DNA of 64,000 nucleotides from Bordetella genomosp. 5 (GCF_002261475.1 NZ_NEVN01000007.1:1-64000); one strand, 5' to 3'. Numbered from the stretch's first letter, positions 19,918-28,735 are shown. The notes: generated by a model from the letters alone, not told the origin. Translations and numbers: made by a program.

Positions 19918-21062
19918 ACGCGCCGCGCACGTGCTGGCCCGCCACGGCCGCGCTGGCCGCGCTCTGCTGCGCGTGGCCTGCGCACGCCCAGCTCGCCGGC
20001 CAGCCCGCCGAAGGCCATGATCCCTACGCCGCCCCGGTCGTGCCCGCGCCGGTCACCACGCCGCCCTGGCGCCCGATTGAGCTGGGCAAACCCGGCCGAC
20101 GCTATGCGTTTCCGGTCTACACCAGCAAGAATCTCCAGGAAGACGATCTGCGCGGCATCCGCCGTGTCGTGATCGTGGTCCATGGCGTCACGCGCGACGC
20201 CAATCGCGCCTTCGAATCGGTCGCGCAGCTCTATCACGCCAACCCGGAACGCGCCGATGACACTCTCATCGTGGCGCCCAAGTTCGCCAGCGCGATCGAT
20301 GCCGGCTTCGGCCGCATGCCGGCATGGCGTCGCGCCAGCTGGGAAGACGGCGCGGCCAGCATGACCCTGAAGGACCGGCCACCCGCCGTGACTTCGATCC
20401 AGGTGCTCGACGATCTGGCGCGCGAGCTCACGGCGCAGGGCCGGCTGCCCGCCCTGCGCGAGCTGGTCATCGCCGGCCACTCCGCCGGCGCTCAGCTGGT
20501 GCATCGCTACGCCGTGCTCAACGATGCCGACGAATCCTTGCGCAAGACGGGCCTGATCCTGCGCTACGTCGTGGCCAACCCGTCGTCGTATCTGTACCTC
20601 ACGCCGGAGCGGCCGCGCGCCGATGGCCGCGGTTTCGCCCCCTATGAGCGCGGTATTTGTCCCACTTACACCCAGTACAAGTATGGGCCGGACCAGATGC
20701 CGCCGTACTCGTCGGTCACCGATCCGCTCAAACTCGCCGCGCGATATCTGCAGCGCAACGTGACCTATCTGCTGGGCAGCGCCGACAACAATCCCGAACA
20801 CCAGTATCTCGACAAGACCTGCGGCGCCGAGGCCCAGGGTGCCACGCGCTGGGCGCGCGGCACCGGCTATTGGCGCTACGAGGCCTGGCTGGCGCAGCGG
20901 CACACCGACTGGCCCGCCACGCGGCATCAGGCGCAGCAGGTCGTGGGCGTGGGACACAGTTCGACGGCCATGTTCGGCTCGACGTGCGGCGCGCGGGCCT
21001 TGCTCGGCGACACCACGTCACCGTTGCCCAAAGGCGCGCCGTGCCTGCCGATCGAGCCCTGA
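19911..21062 (+). CDS. Secreted alpha/beta-hydrolase-like protein
   Basis: A 383-aa exported protein with an alpha/beta hydrolase core. Start is placed at TTG 19911, preceded by AGGA 5 nt upstream and overlapping the end of fnr; it gives a good signal peptide (hydrophobic ATAALAALCCAWPAHAQ). Motifs: RRVVIVVHGVTRDANRAFES (oxyanion region) and the nucleophile elbow ELVIAGHSAGAQLVHRYAV, followed by a late GVGHSSTAMF that may supply the catalytic His. No ATG fits the frame. Likely a serine esterase or related hydrolase; substrate unknown. Confidence 0.8.
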   Translation: MLNAPRTCWPATAALAALCCAWPAHAQLAGQPAEGHDPYAAPVVPAPVTTPPWRPIELGKPGRRYAFPVYTSKNLQEDDLRGIRRVVIVVHGVTRDANRAFESVAQLYHANPERADDTLIVAPKFASAIDAGFGRMPAWRRASWEDGAASMTLKDRPPAVTSIQVLDDLARELTAQGRLPALRELVIAGHSAGAQLVHRYAVLNDADESLRKTGLILRYVVANPSSYLYLTPERPRADGRGFAPYERGICPTYTQYKYGPDQMPPYSSVTDPLKLAARYLQRNVTYLLGSADNNPEHQYLDKTCGAEAQGATRWARGTGYWRYEAWLAQRHTDWPATRHQAQQVVGVGHSSTAMFGSTCGARALLGDTTSPLPKGAPCLPIEP

Positions 21063-21074
21063 AACCGCGGATCT

Positions 21075-21506
21075 TCAGCGCTGCGCGCCGGTGAGGCGCT
21101 GGCGCGGCGCGGGCGAAGCAGGCTCGATACGCACCGCGTCGGGCACCTCGAGCACCACATCGCTTTGCGCGTGCGCCACACAGGGCAGCATCCAGCCCTC
21201 TTCGCGCTCCTCGCGCGTCACGCCGGGCCATTCGATCTCATAACGCACCTCGCCGCTGACCAGCATGCAAATGCAGGCGCGGCAGGTGCCGTTGCGGCAG
21301 GAGCTCGGCAGCCTGATGCCGACCGCGCGCGCGGCCCGCATCAGGGACTGGCCCTGCGGTGCGTCGTACTGCCAGCCCGACGGCTGCAGCGTGACGCGAT
21401 GGCTCGGAGCCGCCGGATCGGCGCCCCCTTGCGCCGGCGGCGTCAGGCCGCTTGCCACGGCAGGGACCACGCGCCGCTCAGCGCGTTCTGCAGCCAGAGG
21501 GTGCAT
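21075..21506 (-). CDS. Plant-type [2Fe-2S] ferredoxin domain protein
   Basis: A small electron carrier. The ferredoxin fold starts around residue 37 (HRVTLQPSGWQYDAPQGQSL), and the cluster cysteines appear as SSCRNGTCRACICM and later MLPCVAHA, matching C-x4-C-x2-C-xn-C. With the ATG at 21506 the first ~35 residues have no homology and overlap the Nudix gene by 64 nt without a visible ribosome site. In-frame GTG codons at 21470 or 21458 would shorten the overlap and may be the true start. Translationally coupled to the Nudix gene. Partner unknown. Confidence 0.82.
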   Translation of the reverse strand: MHPLAAERAERRVVPAVASGLTPPAQGGADPAAPSHRVTLQPSGWQYDAPQGQSLMRAARAVGIRLPSSCRNGTCRACICMLVSGEVRYEIEWPGVTREEREEGWMLPCVAHAQSDVVLEVPDAVRIEPASPAPRQRLTGAQR

Positions 21507-22045
21507 GTGAGCGTCTTGGCGTCGGTCACTTCACCGCGCTGACAGGCGGCGAGAAACTCGTCGACCGAGGCGCTGCGCACGTCGAGGAATTCGTCGTCGT
21601 CGAGCTGGCGTTCGCCGGCACGCAGGCCGCGGGCGAAATAGATGTGGATGATCTCGGTGGAGTAGGCGATGGCCAGGTGCAGGATGCCCGCCTTGGCCCA
21701 TTCGCCCGCGGTGTAGCCGGTCTCTTCGAAGAGCTCGCGCTTGGCGCAGGCCAGCGGGTCTTCGCCCGGATCGAGCTTGCCGGCCGGAAACTCCGTCATC
21801 ACCTGGCCCACCGGGTAGCGGAACTGGCGCTCCAGCAGAATGCGGCCGTCGTCGAGCAGGGGAATGATCACGACCGCGCCCGGATGCACCACGTATTCGC
21901 GCGAGGCGACGTTGCCGTTGGGCAGCCGCACCATGTCGTTCTTGATGTGCAGGAAACGGCCGCGATAGACGGACTCGCTGGATTCCAGGGTTTCGGTGAG
22001 GTGGCCCTCGGGGGCCTGACTGAGGTCGGGATGCGAATCGGACAT
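21443..22045 (-). CDS. Nudix hydrolase (ADP-ribose pyrophosphatase-like)
   Basis: A 200-aa Nudix enzyme. The full Nudix box GKLDPGEDPLACAKRELFEETGY fits G-x5-E-x7-REUxEExGU, and the upstream ERQFRYPVGQVMTEFPAG is typical of ADP-ribose/ADP-sugar pyrophosphatases (NudF group). It would hydrolyse ADP-ribose to AMP and ribose-5-phosphate. ATG at 22045; the 3' end overlaps the ferredoxin gene start. Confidence 0.9.
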   Translation of the reverse strand: MSDSHPDLSQAPEGHLTETLESSESVYRGRFLHIKNDMVRLPNGNVASREYVVHPGAVVIIPLLDDGRILLERQFRYPVGQVMTEFPAGKLDPGEDPLACAKRELFEETGYTAGEWAKAGILHLAIAYSTEIIHIYFARGLRAGERQLDDDEFLDVRSASVDEFLAACQRGEVTDAKTLTCTLWLQNALSGAWSLPWQAA

Positions 22046-22103
22046 GGAAAGCCTGACAGGGAGATGCGAGCCGTCATCTTATTGCACGGCCCGACCGCGC
22101 GAC

Positions 22104-22148
22104 AAAAAAAGCGGGGTATCGAGGTCCGCAAGCGGAACGCGATACCCC
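22104..22148 (-). terminator. Rho-independent terminator of the TauE/SafE gene
   Basis: A 9-bp stem (GGGGTATCG 22113-22121, CGATACCCC 22140-22148), with an inner TCCGC-AAGCGGA hairpin, is followed on the minus strand by seven T (A-run at 22104-22110). It lies 45 nt beyond the TauE stop. Confidence 0.8.
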
Positions 22149-22192
22149 ATGCCGATGCACCTCGCTGCGTGTTCGCCGTCGGCCAGCAGCCT

Positions 22193-22957
22193 TCAGCCTG
22201 CGAACAGGAGGTGTCCCCCCAGCAAAAACAAAGCGACGAAGAAGCCGCGCTTGAACGCCTTTTCGCTGACGCGCTGGCGCAGCCAGCCACCGAGCGCCAT
22301 GCCGGCGAGCGCCGGCAGCACGGCGAGCACCGAGGCGCTGGCCTCGCCCGTGCCCAGCGCGCCGCTGTAGATCAGGCCGCCCGCCATCGCGAGCGTGGAC
22401 ACCATGAAGGAAATGCCCATCGCCTGCACGAGCGCGTTGCGGTCGAGGCCGAGCGCCTGCAGGTAAGGCACCACCGGCACCACGAAGACGCCGGTGGCCG
22501 CCGTGACGAGGCCGGTGGCGCCGCCCACGAGTGGGCCCAGCCAGGGCTCGGCCCGAGGCGGCACCTGCATCCGCACAGCCGCCAGCCCCAGCGCCGCGTA
22601 CAGCAGCAGCGCACAGCCCAGCAGGCTGGACGCCCCCTCGACCGCGGTGCCGGCGAGCCAATAGGCGCCCAGGGCGTTGCCCACGCAGATCGCGATCAGC
22701 ATGGGCCCGAGCCGGCGCAGCAGCATCCAGAACTGGCCGCCCACCAGGCATTGCCAGACGTTGGTGACCAGCGAGGGCACGATCAGCAGCGCGGCAGCCT
22801 GCGGCGCGGGCATAGCCAGACTCAACAGTCCGATCGCGACGGTGGGCAGACCCAGGCCGATGCAACCCTTGACGGTGCCGGCCAGCAGGAACGCGCCCAG
22901 CACCATCGCGGAGAGGGCCGGGCCGGCGTTTTCATAGAATTCGGTGAGTGCATGCAT
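22193..22957 (-). CDS. TauE/SafE-family sulfite/organic anion exporter
   Basis: A 254-aa inner-membrane protein with about seven to eight hydrophobic segments and the TauE/SafE repeat hallmarks: GTVKGCIGLGLPTVAIGLLS near the N-terminus and GGATGLVTAATGVFVVPVVP in the second half. The family exports sulfite, sulfoacetate or similar anions. ATG at 22957 starts the first amphipathic stretch; the long upstream extension overlaps the divergent LysR gene and is rejected. The divergent LysR (95 nt away) is the likely regulator. Confidence 0.88.
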   Translation of the reverse strand: MHALTEFYENAGPALSAMVLGAFLLAGTVKGCIGLGLPTVAIGLLSLAMPAPQAAALLIVPSLVTNVWQCLVGGQFWMLLRRLGPMLIAICVGNALGAYWLAGTAVEGASSLLGCALLLYAALGLAAVRMQVPPRAEPWLGPLVGGATGLVTAATGVFVVPVVPYLQALGLDRNALVQAMGISFMVSTLAMAGGLIYSGALGTGEASASVLAVLPALAGMALGGWLRQRVSEKAFKRGFFVALFLLGGHLLFAG

Positions 22958-23051
22958 GGCCGCATCTTGCGCCCCGCGCCACGGTTTGAAAATGCGCAAT
23001 AAACTGAGTCTGCCTTCGGCTTTTCCGTAGGCAGCACCTTCAGAGACCGCC

Positions 23052-23942
23052 ATGCATTTCGACCTGACCGATCTGCGCCTGTTCCTGCACATCGTCGATG
23101 CCGGCAGCATCACCGCCGGCGCGGCGCTGTCCCACCTGGCGCTGCCGTCGGCCAGCGCGCGGCTGCGTGCCCTCGAGACCTCGGTCGGCACCGCGCTGGT
23201 CACGCGCGAGCGCCGCGGCGTCACGCCCACGCCGGCCGGCGTCGCGCTCGCCCACCATGCGCGCGGCCTGCTGCAACAGGTCAACCGGATGGAAGAGGAT
23301 CTGGGCGAGTACGCGCTCGGCTTCAAGGGTCAGGTGCGGTTGTGGTGCAACACCGCCGTCATGTCGGAATTCCTGCCGGATCCGCTGGCCGACTTCCTGC
23401 GCGCCTATCCGAACGTGGACGTGGAGCTGCAGGAGCAGCCCAGCTATCGCATCGTGCCCGCGGTCTCGCAGGGCGTGGCCGATGTGGGCATCCTGTCGAA
23501 CGCCGTCGACCTGAGCGGCCTGGACGTGCTGCCGTTTCGCGATGACCGCCTGGTGCTGCTGGTGCCGCCCGACCATGAACTGGCCCGGCGCGACGCCCCC
23601 GTGCGCTTCGTGGAAACGCTGCGCCACGACTACGTGGGCCTGGAGACCGCCAGCGCGCTGTCGGCCCACCTCGACGACCAGGCCGCGCGCGCCGGCCAGC
23701 GCCTGCGAGCGCGGGTGCGGCTGCGCACGTTCTCGGCGGTGCTGCGCATGGTGGAGCGCGGCGTGGGGGTGGCGGTCTTGCCGAACTCGTCGGCCCAGCG
23801 GCTGCGCCGCACGGCGCGGGTCAGGCGGCTCGAACTGGCCGATCCCTGGGCCAACCGGCAACTGGTGCTGTGCGTGCGGGGGCTGGCGCAGTCGCCGGGG
23901 TATGTGCAGGCGCTGGTCGACACCTTGCGCCGGCCGGCGTAA
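23052..23942 (+). CDS. LysR-family transcriptional regulator
   Basis: A 296-aa LysR protein: DNA-binding domain at residues 3-62 (DLTDLRLFLHIVDAGSITAG, LPSASARLRALETSVGTAL), then a type 2 periplasmic-binding-like effector domain (GQVRLWCNTAVMSEFLPDPL). Divergent from the TauE/SafE exporter, which it probably controls. Starts at ATG 23052. Confidence 0.93.
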   Translation: MHFDLTDLRLFLHIVDAGSITAGAALSHLALPSASARLRALETSVGTALVTRERRGVTPTPAGVALAHHARGLLQQVNRMEEDLGEYALGFKGQVRLWCNTAVMSEFLPDPLADFLRAYPNVDVELQEQPSYRIVPAVSQGVADVGILSNAVDLSGLDVLPFRDDRLVLLVPPDHELARRDAPVRFVETLRHDYVGLETASALSAHLDDQAARAGQRLRARVRLRTFSAVLRMVERGVGVAVLPNSSAQRLRRTARVRRLELADPWANRQLVLCVRGLAQSPGYVQALVDTLRRPA

Positions 23943-23987
23943 GCGGCTGGTCGAACCCGGACCGTGCCCGGGCGCGGTGGCGCGGCC

Positions 23988-24224
23988 TCAGGCGGGTGGC
24001 CCCGCCGGCTTACCGCCCTCGCGCAGGGGGTCGAGCAGAGGCCGCAGATTGTTGTGGTCGAGCTCGTACATGAGCGCGAGCAGGCGGCCGATCTCACCCT
24101 TGGGAAATCCATTGCGCGCGAACCAGCCGAGATAGTGGCCGGGCAGATCGGCGATCAGGCGGCCTTCGTACTTGCCATAAGGCATCTGGCGGCGCACCAG
24201 CAGGTTGAGCAGTTCGGGATCCAT
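23988..24224 (-). CDS. DUF3820 family protein
   Basis: A 78-aa protein whose core MPYGKYEGRLIADLPGHYLG and WFARNGFPKGEIGRLLALMY is the DUF3820 signature. The function is unknown. ATG at 24224 is chosen over an in-frame GTG four codons upstream. It stands in the same direction as the small secreted protein gene further right, with a 105-nt gap. Confidence 0.85.
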   Translation of the reverse strand: MDPELLNLLVRRQMPYGKYEGRLIADLPGHYLGWFARNGFPKGEIGRLLALMYELDHNNLRPLLDPLREGGKPAGPPA

Positions 24225-24329
24225 GGACACGGCCACTGAAGAAAGCGCGATTATGCCGCGAGGGCCGAAGCGCTCGATGCCGCCCTGCTGCCGATCGTGC
24301 CGGCGGCCGCCCGCCCGCGCGCTGCCGGC

Positions 24330-24650
24330 TTACTGCCCCGCCTGGCGGCGCAATTGCAGCTCTTTCAGGCACTGCGCCACGCCGTCCTGACGCTGCTGAT
24401 TGGTGACCGCGGCGCGGTCGGACACGGTCCGGCAACGCTCGTACTCGCGCACGCTTTGCGGGGTATCGCGGATCGGGGGCGGCGGCGCGGCGACGGTGCC
24501 GCCGCTTTCCGTGATCCGCAGCGTCGACGGCGGCGAGAGGTTGCCTTGCTGCGTGTTCGGAAAGCTGTATTCCTGCACGGCCTGGGCGTGTGCAACGGAA
24601 CCGGCCGCGAGCGCGGCGATCGCGCAAAGGGTGAGCAGTCTTTGTTTCAT
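24330..24650 (-). CDS. Small secreted protein of unknown function
   Basis: A 106-aa protein with a clear Sec signal peptide (MKQRLLTLCAIAALAAGSVA then HAQA, cleavage around residue 23). The mature part has a Pro-rich stretch (VAAPPPPIRDTP) and two Cys (ERCRTV and AQCLKEL) that could form a disulfide. GGAGAAACCG precedes the ATG at 24650. No family was recognised. Confidence 0.75.
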   Translation of the reverse strand: MKQRLLTLCAIAALAAGSVAHAQAVQEYSFPNTQQGNLSPPSTLRITESGGTVAAPPPPIRDTPQSVREYERCRTVSDRAAVTNQQRQDGVAQCLKELQLRRQAGQ

Positions 24651-24858
24651 CGGTTTCTCCTGACTGAACGGACGGACAGGGCGCCATGCGCCTGCCGCCG
24701 GGCGTTTCGATCGTATTCCCTGCCAGGGACGATCGGGCGTTACGCCGCCGAGACATTGGTGCCAAAGCGAAACAACGCCGCCCGCCGGGAAACCCCGCAT
24801 GGGGACGTGCCGGCCCGGCAGCCGATAATGCCCGGCGCACGCAACCACGGAGCACGGA

Positions 24859-26628
24859 ATGATCCTGCTGGACAAGACGTTTCCTCGCACCCTCGACAAC
24901 TGGGTCCGGACCTATGCCACGCCGGCCTGGCGTGGCGCCATGCTCGAAGGGTGGCTGTTCGAGGATGCGCCGGCCCGGCGGGCCGCCGAAGCGCGGCTTG
25001 CCCAGGCCGGCGTGCAGGCGCGGCTGCGCAGCGCCTACAAGCCGCTGCTGCATTATTTTCTGGAAGAGGTCGAGCGCGAGGATCTGGTCGACGCTCACAT
25101 CACGTATCCGATCCATCCCGACGCCGCGCCGAACCGCTACACGCTCGAGGCCTACCCGCTGGTGGCGTTGCTCGCGCCGGCCACGGTGCGCTTCGCGCCC
25201 GCCGGCCAGGTGTCCGGCGACGTGCCGGGGTACGAGGTGGTCCTCACGTACCGCGACGGCAGCCAGCGCACGGCGCGGGTGAGCGCGCCGCAAACGCGTT
25301 CGCCCGCCGCGGACGGGCTGACACAGCTCTCGCCCACGGGCTGGCTGTGCGTGACGCACGCTCACGGAGAGAACGCGCACGATGGCCCCGTCCGCACCGA
25401 GTACCAGGCCGTGTACGACGCGATGATGCAGGCGATCACGCAGCATGCCTGGGGGACATCGGAACCGTACTTCGAACGCCTGTCGATTCGTGCCGACATC
25501 CCGGGCATCGAGTACGCGCTGCCGGTGGACGAAGACCTCGTCAGCACCTGCGAAGGCCTGCACGAAGACGCTTACTTCTCATTGCTGGAGTTTTTCCAGC
25601 GCCACGCCGACCGGCCGATGGGCGATCGCGGCCTGCAACCCGGCCAGATCGCGCCGGACATCCGCTTGACCGACGGGCCGGCGCGCCTGCGCATCGCGCT
25701 CGAGGCCTTCGAGGCGCCCGAGCCGTATACGATGCAGCCGCCCGACGGCGCGCTGTCGGCGCGCACCACGCCACTGTCCGCGGGCGAGATCGCCGCGCTG
25801 GTACAGGACTGCGGCGGCACGCCCATCGTGGCCCCCACCCGGCAGCGGCGCGAGGTGAGCGGCACCTACGTGCACGGCCCCGGACCGGCCGTGCTGATCT
25901 CCGGCGCGCAGCACGCCAACGAAACCTCCGGCGTCGTGGGCGCCCTGCGGGCCGCCAGGCGTCTCATCGACAGCGGCGACGCCCACTTCGCGCTCATCGC
26001 CTGCGAAAACCCCGATGGCTATGCGATGTTCGAGCAGTTGCGCGGCGTGCATCCGCGCCACATGCACCATGCGGCGCGCTACAGCGCGCTGGGCGACGAC
26101 ATCGCCTATCGCGAACGCGAGCCGCTGTTCGAACTGGCCGCCCGCCGCGAAGCGCTCGCGCGCAGCGGCGCCCGTCTTCATATCAATCTGCACGGCTATC
26201 CGGCGCACGAATGGACCCGGCCCTTGTCGGGCTACCTCCCGCGCAATTTCGAACGCTGGACCTTGCCCAAGGGCTTCTTTCTGCTGTTGCGCCATCATCC
26301 CGGCCTGGAAGCGGAGGCCGAGGCACTCGTCGACGCGGTGGCGATTCGGGTGGCGCGCGCCGTGCCGGATCTGGCGGCCTTCAACGCGCGGCAGCTCGCC
26401 CTGGCCGAGGCGCACGCGCTGGAGCCCGGGTTCGACCTGAGGCACGGCATTCCGGTGCAGGTATCGGCCAGCGATCGCGAAACCGCGCCACTTACGCTGA
26501 TCTCCGAGTTTCCCGACGAAACCGTCTACGGCGAGCGCTATCGCTTCGCGCACACGGTACAGATGGAGACCGTGCTGGCGGCCGTGGCGGCCTATCGCGC
26601 CGCGCAGGGCGGCGAACGCTTTCCGTAA
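24859..26628 (+). CDS. M14-family zinc carboxypeptidase-like protein
   Basis: A 589-aa protein. The C-terminal half carries an M14 metallopeptidase-like site: zinc ligands in ISGAQHANETSG (HxxE, around residue 353) and the third ligand in LHINLHGYPAHEW (around 445). ALIACENPDGYAM between them is the family's NPDG-type substrate region. The N-terminal ~300 residues have no recognised domain. There is no signal peptide, so it is cytosolic. A LysR gene follows in the same direction after 52 nt. Likely cleaves a modified peptide or amino-acyl conjugate; substrate unknown. Confidence 0.8.
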   Translation: MILLDKTFPRTLDNWVRTYATPAWRGAMLEGWLFEDAPARRAAEARLAQAGVQARLRSAYKPLLHYFLEEVEREDLVDAHITYPIHPDAAPNRYTLEAYPLVALLAPATVRFAPAGQVSGDVPGYEVVLTYRDGSQRTARVSAPQTRSPAADGLTQLSPTGWLCVTHAHGENAHDGPVRTEYQAVYDAMMQAITQHAWGTSEPYFERLSIRADIPGIEYALPVDEDLVSTCEGLHEDAYFSLLEFFQRHADRPMGDRGLQPGQIAPDIRLTDGPARLRIALEAFEAPEPYTMQPPDGALSARTTPLSAGEIAALVQDCGGTPIVAPTRQRREVSGTYVHGPGPAVLISGAQHANETSGVVGALRAARRLIDSGDAHFALIACENPDGYAMFEQLRGVHPRHMHHAARYSALGDDIAYREREPLFELAARREALARSGARLHINLHGYPAHEWTRPLSGYLPRNFERWTLPKGFFLLLRHHPGLEAEAEALVDAVAIRVARAVPDLAAFNARQLALAEAHALEPGFDLRHGIPVQVSASDRETAPLTLISEFPDETVYGERYRFAHTVQMETVLAAVAAYRAAQGGERFP

Positions 26629-26680
26629 AATGCAGGCTTCGCATCCATCGATATCCTGAGCTTATCAATCGAGGCGCCTC

Positions 26681-27712
26681 ATGACTTCCTCTCTCGACGC
26701 ATCGCCGCTGCTGGACCGCTTGCGCATGCGGCAGGTGGCCCTGCTGCTCGCGATCGAGGAGCACACCACGCTGCGCAGCGCCGCCGAGGCGCTGGGCATG
26801 ACCCAGCCGGCAGCGAGCAAGATGCTGCAGGAACTCGAGAACGCGCTCGGCCAGCGCCTGTTCGACCGGGTCGGACGTGGCCTTGCCCTGACGCCCTCGG
26901 GTGCCTGTGTGCTCAGTTATTTTCGCGGCATGCGCGGCACCCTGGCTGCGCTGGCGCGCGAGCTGGACGATATCCCGCTGGGTGGCGGCGGCAAGCTGTC
27001 GATCGGCAGCATCATGGCCGCCTCGCCCGGCCCGCTCACGGATGCCCTGGTGCAACTCAAGCGCGAGTACCCGCTGCTCGCCGTCGAGATCCTCACCGGC
27101 ACGAGCGACATGCTGATCGGCCGCCTGCACGAGGGCGAGCTCGATGTGGTGCTGGGCCGCATGCTCAGCCTGCCGGCGCACGATTACGCCTTCCGGCCCA
27201 TCGAAGACGAGGCACTTTCGGTGATCGCCGCGGTCGACCATCCGCTCGCGGCCCTGTCGGACGTGAGCTTCGAGGCCTTGCGGGCCTTTTGCTGGATTCT
27301 GCAACCGCACGGCAGCCCGGTGCGCGAAGTGGTCGAACAGGAGTTTCGGGCCAATGACTGTGCCGTGCCGCGCGGGGCCATCGAAACGATGTCCATCCTG
27401 ACCACCACCAATCTGGTGGCGAAGACCGACATGATCGGCGTGATTCCCGAATCGGTGGCCGGCCGCTACGAACGCCATGGCCTCGTGCGCATTCTGCCGT
27501 ACCGGATCCGCCACTCGCTGTCCGCCTACGGCACGATCGTGCGACGTGACCGTCCGCGCAGCGCCTGCGCCGCGCGCTTTCTGGCGCTGCTGCACGGCGC
27601 GGCGCAGGCGCCTCTGCCCATCACCGGTGGCGATCCCACGCTCGCGCCGCTGACCACCTCCGACGCGGGCTTCATGCCGCCGCCCCCACCGGGCGCGGCA
27701 CACAATCCGTAA
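26681..27712 (+). CDS. LysR-family transcriptional regulator (GbpR/PcaQ-like)
   Basis: A 343-aa LysR regulator. The HTH LRMRQVALLLAIEEHTTLRS with MTQPAASKMLQELENALGQR resembles the GbpR/PcaQ branch. The effector domain follows (GGKLSIGSIMAASPGPLTDA). The Ala/Pro-rich C-terminal tail of about 30 residues is unusually long. It stands alone downstream of the M14 gene in the same direction. Confidence 0.92.
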   Translation: MTSSLDASPLLDRLRMRQVALLLAIEEHTTLRSAAEALGMTQPAASKMLQELENALGQRLFDRVGRGLALTPSGACVLSYFRGMRGTLAALARELDDIPLGGGGKLSIGSIMAASPGPLTDALVQLKREYPLLAVEILTGTSDMLIGRLHEGELDVVLGRMLSLPAHDYAFRPIEDEALSVIAAVDHPLAALSDVSFEALRAFCWILQPHGSPVREVVEQEFRANDCAVPRGAIETMSILTTTNLVAKTDMIGVIPESVAGRYERHGLVRILPYRIRHSLSAYGTIVRRDRPRSACAARFLALLHGAAQAPLPITGGDPTLAPLTTSDAGFMPPPPPGAAHNP

Positions 27713-27783
27713 CCGCGCCGACGTGCAGGACGCCGGGATTCAGGTACGTTGAACGTCTCCCTCATGCCATTAAGGAGATCGAC

Positions 27784-28260
27784 ATGAAACCCGTGCTCCC
27801 TGCACTTGCGTTCGCGGTGATCCTGGCGGGCTGCGGCGGCCCCGAGGAAATTCGCACCAATCCGCCGCCCCCGCCGCCGCCGCCCGCGGCGCCGATGAAC
27901 GGGGCGCCCGTCACGCCCCTGGGCGACACCTCCCGCACCTCGCTCGACTGGCCGGGGCTGTACGAAGGCATGCTCCCCTGCGCCGACTGCCCGGGCATCC
28001 GCACCCGGCTGACCCTGCAGCAGGACAATACCTATCAGTTGCAGAGCCAGTATCAGGATCGTCAGGCCGCGCCCCAGACCGCGCAGGGGCGTTTCACGTG
28101 GCTGCCGGACGGCGTGACCATCCAGCTCGACGCCGCGGGCGCCAACCAACGCTATCTGGTGGGCGAGAACCGGTTGACCATGCTGTACCAGGACGGCTCG
28201 CGCCCCACGGGCCCGATGGCGCAGAAGTACGTGCTGGTCCGCACGTCCGCGCGCCGCTAG
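27784..28260 (+). CDS. NlpE N-terminal domain lipoprotein
   Basis: A 158-aa lipoprotein: signal and lipobox LAGC (Cys18), a Pro-rich linker with eight consecutive prolines, then the NlpE/CopC-like core DWPGLYEGMLPCADCPGIRT with the CxxC pair conserved in NlpE. E. coli NlpE senses envelope stress and lipoprotein or copper defects through Cpx; whether this one signals is unknown. AAGGAG lies 5 nt before the ATG. The stop codon lies inside the first unit of a 14-bp tandem repeat array, so the C-terminus may have been changed by the repeat. Confidence 0.85.
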   Translation: MKPVLPALAFAVILAGCGGPEEIRTNPPPPPPPPAAPMNGAPVTPLGDTSRTSLDWPGLYEGMLPCADCPGIRTRLTLQQDNTYQLQSQYQDRQAAPQTAQGRFTWLPDGVTIQLDAAGANQRYLVGENRLTMLYQDGSRPTGPMAQKYVLVRTSARR

Positions 28261-28393
28261 CCGCGCGCCACTGGCCGTGCGCCGCTAGCCGCACCCCGCT
28301 AGCCGCACGCCGCTAGCCATGCGCGCCTAACCGCCCGATCGTGCACCACTAGCCGTGCGCCACTAGCCGTGCGCCAGTGGCCACGCGCCGCCG
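28246..28393. repeat. 14-bp tandem repeat array, CTAG-rich
   Basis: About ten units of consensus GCCGYRCGCCRCTA run head to tail from the last codons of the NlpE gene to just past the next gene's 3' end. Registers: 28246, 28260, 28274, 28288, 28302, 28316, then a 22-nt irregular unit at 28330, then 28352, 28366 and 28380. Six copies of the tetranucleotide CTAG fall in about 110 bp. The array sits between convergent genes. The units differ at several positions, so it is not a recent perfect expansion. Confidence 0.85.
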
Positions 28394-28399
28394 AGCCGC

Positions 28400-28735
28400 T
28401 CACTCGCCGTGTTGGCGCGCCTCCCAGGCCTGCAGCGCGACGAGGTAGCGCTCGCGCGCCTCCTCGTACAGATCGTAGACGCAGGGGATGCACCCGCTCT
28501 GACAGCAATCACCCGGCAACGGGGGCTCGGGCGGGAGCGGACGCGGGTCGGTAACGCGCCCTGGCGTGCCCGCGGGGAACGCCTCTGCCGCGGAGGGCTC
28601 TGACTCAGAGCCACTGACCGCCGGCGAATTAACTGGGGACGCATCCACGGCCGACGCGTCGCGGCTCGTCGGTCCGCTCGGGACCGGCGGGCGCGCAGCG
28701 GCCGGGCGGTGGACAGTGGGGGAGGCTCGCTTCAT
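28400..28735 (-). CDS. Oxidoreductase-like domain protein
   Basis: A 111-aa protein. Residues 1-70 are disordered Pro/Ser/Ala-rich; the C-terminal 40 residues PLPGDCCQSGCIPCVYDLYE carry the conserved Cys cluster of the oxidoreductase-like (OXLD) domain, a possible metal site. Function unknown. Starts at ATG 28735 and ends 6 nt before the tandem repeat array. Confidence 0.8.
   Translation of the reverse strand: MKRASPTVHRPAAARPPVPSGPTSRDASAVDASPVNSPAVSGSESEPSAAEAFPAGTPGRVTDPRPLPPEPPLPGDCCQSGCIPCVYDLYEEARERYLVALQAWEARQHGE

Noticed and set aside
19104-21062. A 652-codon frame starting upstream of fnr and running through the hydrolase
   Set aside because: The first ~270 residues are fnr read out of frame; homology begins at the signal peptide, so the TTG at 19911 was chosen.
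28246-28393. The tandem array as a CRISPR
   Set aside because: The units are 14 bp and contiguous, with no spacers and no cas genes nearby.
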